Part shown: positions 62,256 to 64,000 of the stretch, piece by piece | Layout of the letters: every line of letters starts with the position of its first letter | Position numbering within the stretch: position 1 is the first letter of the stretch | The notes under the pieces: generated by a model | The model's database searches: none | What the model saw: the letters and a program-made list of their open reading frames with translations, nothing else | Told to the model about the DNA's origin: nothing | Position numbers and translations under genes: made by a program | DNA from: Enterobacter sp. SA187 | GTDB lineage: Bacteria > Pseudomonadota > Gammaproteobacteria > Enterobacterales > Enterobacteriaceae | Direction of reading: 5' to 3' | Assembly: GCF_001888805.2 (NCBI RefSeq) | Contig: NZ_CP019113.1 | Coordinates: 2,232,001 to 2,296,000, forward strand | DNA: 64,000 bases

Positions 62256-64000
62256 TCGCCCGCTGGTTCTGGCGCGAATGGCGCTCGCCATCGCTTTTGA
62301 TCGTCTGGATGGCGCTGAGTCTCGCCGTCGCCTGCGTGCTGGCGCTCGGCAACATCAGCGACCGCATGGAGAAAGGCTTAAGCCAGCAGAGCCGCGACTT
62401 TATGGCGGGCGACCGCGCGCTGCGCAGTTCCCGGGAGATCCCCGACGCCTGGCTGGATGAAGCGCGTAAGCTTGGCCTGAAAGTCGGCACGCAAATCAGC
62501 TTTGCCACCATGACCTTTGCCGATGACACGCCGCAGCTGGCGAACGTCAAGGCGGTTGATGACATCTACCCGATGTACGGCGAGCTGGAAACCCGCCCGG
62601 CTGGCGTAAAGCCGCAGCCGGGAAGCGTGCTGCTTGCGCCGCGTCTGATGGCGCTGCTGAAACTGAAAACCGGCGATGAAATCGATGTCGGCGATGCCCG
62701 TTTACGTATTGCCGGGGAGGTGATCCAGGAGCCGGATGCCGGTTTCAATCCCTTCCAGATGGCGCCGCGCCTGCTGATGAACGTGGCGGATGTGGCGAAA
62801 ACCGGCGCGGTGCAGCCCGGCAGCCGCGTCACCTGGCGCATCAAGTTTGGCGGCACGGCCGCGCAGCTGGAAGCCTACGAGAAATGGCTGCTGCCGCAGT
62901 TAAAGCCGGAGCACAAATGGTACGGCCTTGAGCAGGATGAAGGGGCGCTCGGCAAATCCCTTGAGCGCTCGCAGCAGTTCCTGTTGCTGTCGGCATTGCT
63001 GACGCTGCTGCTGGCGGTTGCCGCCGTAGCGGTGGCGATGGGGCATTACTGCCGCAGCCGCTACGATCTGGTGGCGATCCTCAAAACCCTCGGTGCGGGG
63101 CGCGCCCAGCTGCGCAAGCTGATCGTCGGCCAGTGGCTGATGGTGCTGGGGCTGTCAGTCATTACAGGCGGCGCCATCGGCCTGGTGTTTGAACGGGTGC
63201 TGATGATCCTGCTCAAACCTGTGCTGCCCGCCGCGCTGCCGCCTGCCAGCCTGTGGCCGTGGTTGTGGGCGGTGGGCACCATGGTGGTGATCTCCCTGCT
63301 GGTAGGGCTGCGTCCGTATCGTTTGTTACTGGCAACGCAGCCGCTACGCGTGTTGCGCCGCGATGCGGTGGCCAGCGTCTGGCCGCTGAAGTTTTATATT
63401 CCGGCTATTAGTATCGTCACCGTCCTGCTGCTGGCCTGGCTGATGGGCGGCAGCATGCTGCTGTGGGCGGTGCTGGCCGGGGCGGTGGTGCTGGCGGCGC
63501 TGTGCGGGCTGCTCGGCTGGATGCTGCTTAACGTGCTAAAACGCCTGACGCTGAAAGCGCTGCCGCTGCGCCTCGCGGTGAATCGCCTGCTGCGCCAGCC
63601 CTGGTCCACCTTAAGCCAGCTGTCGGCCTTCTCGCTGTCATTTATGCTGCTGGCGATGCTGCTGGTGCTCAGAGGCGATCTGCTTGACCGCTGGCAGCAA
63701 CAGCTGCCGCCGGAAAGCCCGAACTATTTCCTGATCAACATTGCTTCTGAGCAGGTCACGCCGCTGAAAGGGTTTCTCTCGGAACATCAGGTGATCCCGG
63801 AATCCTTCTATCCCATTGTAAGGGCGCGGCTGACGCAGATTAACGGCACATCCACGGACGGCAATCAGGATGAAGCCTTAAACCGCGAGCTTAACCTGAC
63901 CTGGCAGTCGCAAAAACCGGATCACAACCCGATCACCGCAGGCAGCTGGCCGCCGAAAACCGGGGAAGTGTCGATGGAGCAGGAGCTGGCGAAACGGCTG
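62252..64000 (+). CDS. ybbP: YbbP, FtsX/MacB-like ABC permease (3' end outside window)
   Basis: The frame starts with the ATG at 62252 and stays open to the window edge, giving 583 codons of an expected protein of about 800. One N-terminal membrane helix, a periplasmic domain, an FtsX helix block near residues 245-375 and the start of the second half are visible. It forms the membrane part of the YbbA-YbbP transporter of the MacB type. Confidence 0.95.
   Translation, partial: MIARWFWREWRSPSLLIVWMALSLAVACVLALGNISDRMEKGLSQQSRDFMAGDRALRSSREIPDAWLDEARKLGLKVGTQISFATMTFADDTPQLANVKAVDDIYPMYGELETRPAGVKPQPGSVLLAPRLMALLKLKTGDEIDVGDARLRIAGEVIQEPDAGFNPFQMAPRLLMNVADVAKTGAVQPGSRVTWRIKFGGTAAQLEAYEKWLLPQLKPEHKWYGLEQDEGALGKSLERSQQFLLLSALLTLLLAVAAVAVAMGHYCRSRYDLVAILKTLGAGRAQLRKLIVGQWLMVLGLSVITGGAIGLVFERVLMILLKPVLPAALPPASLWPWLWAVGTMVVISLLVGLRPYRLLLATQPLRVLRRDAVASVWPLKFYIPAISIVTVLLLAWLMGGSMLLWAVLAGAVVLAALCGLLGWMLLNVLKRLTLKALPLRLAVNRLLRQPWSTLSQLSAFSLSFMLLAMLLVLRGDLLDRWQQQLPPESPNYFLINIASEQVTPLKGFLSEHQVIPESFYPIVRARLTQINGTSTDGNQDEALNRELNLTWQSQKPDHNPITAGSWPPKTGEVSMEQELAKRL

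Overview
The window is a chromosome segment of an enteric bacterium (Enterobacteriaceae). Its backbone follows the E. coli order ybaO/decR-mdlAB-glnK-amtB-tesB-ybaY-atl-ffs ... pdeB ... ylaC-maa-hha-tomB-acrBA/acrR-mscK-rsmS-priC-ybaN-apt-dnaX-ybaB-recR-htpG-adk-hemH-gsk-ybaL-fsr-ushA-chiX-ybaK-ybaP-copA/cueR-ybbJ-qmcA-cnoX-ybbO-tesA/ybbA-ybbP, and most protein lengths equal or nearly equal the E. coli ones. It is not E. coli. A cdsH-type cysteine desulfhydrase gene replaces cof next to decR, and aes, ybaA, ybaQ, glsA-ybaT and ybbLM are missing from their E. coli positions. Several accessory groups are inserted. An Enterobacter/Lelliottia/Leclercia-like genome fits best, but the genus is inference.

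Layout. 1-1222: cysteine catabolism and its Lrp-type regulator. 1276-4819: heterodimeric ABC exporter MdlAB. 4882-6729: nitrogen-regulated glnK-amtB with NtrC and sigma-54 sites. 6845-8023: an AT-rich orphan lipoprotein. 8180-10462: tesB, ybaY, atl and 4.5S RNA. 10571-23560 is the main accessory zone. It holds a two-gene module with a ribbon-helix-helix-like protein flanked by 11-bp-phased GTCAT boxes, a MocR regulator with its YczE membrane partner, lacI-lacZ without lacY or lacA, backbone pdeB, a GntR/ManD/PTS sugar-acid island, and the zinc-independent ribosomal proteins rpmE2-rpmJ2 behind a Zur box. 23586-26042: ylaC, maa, hha, tomB and a long non-coding stretch. 26043-34694: AcrAB/AcrR efflux and the MscK channel. 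34729-46689: replication, repair, chaperone, nucleotide and haem genes and YbaL. 46922-51491: Fsr, UshA, the sRNA ChiX, YbaK and YbaP. 51590-54597: copper export (copA with an internal frameshift product) and CueR. 54598-57601: an inserted PTS permease divergent from a cytosolic sulfatase. 57626-64000: ybbJ-qmcA, cnoX, ybbO, tesA, ybbA and the start of ybbP (cut by the window edge).

Regulatory logic that can be read directly: NtrC/sigma-54 for glnK-amtB, Zur for rpmE2-rpmJ2, AcrR for acrAB/acrR, CueR for copA, sigma-32 for htpG, LacI with two identical 15-bp operator cores flanking lacI, and a shared candidate GntR operator upstream of both gntR and the manD/PTS pair. Two programmed -1 frameshifts are visible (dnaX gamma and CopA(Z)). 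No tRNA, rRNA, CRISPR array, insertion sequence or prophage was seen. The best candidates for something undescribed are the GTCAT-flanked two-gene module, the PTS/sulfatase pair and the GntR/ManD/PTS island.
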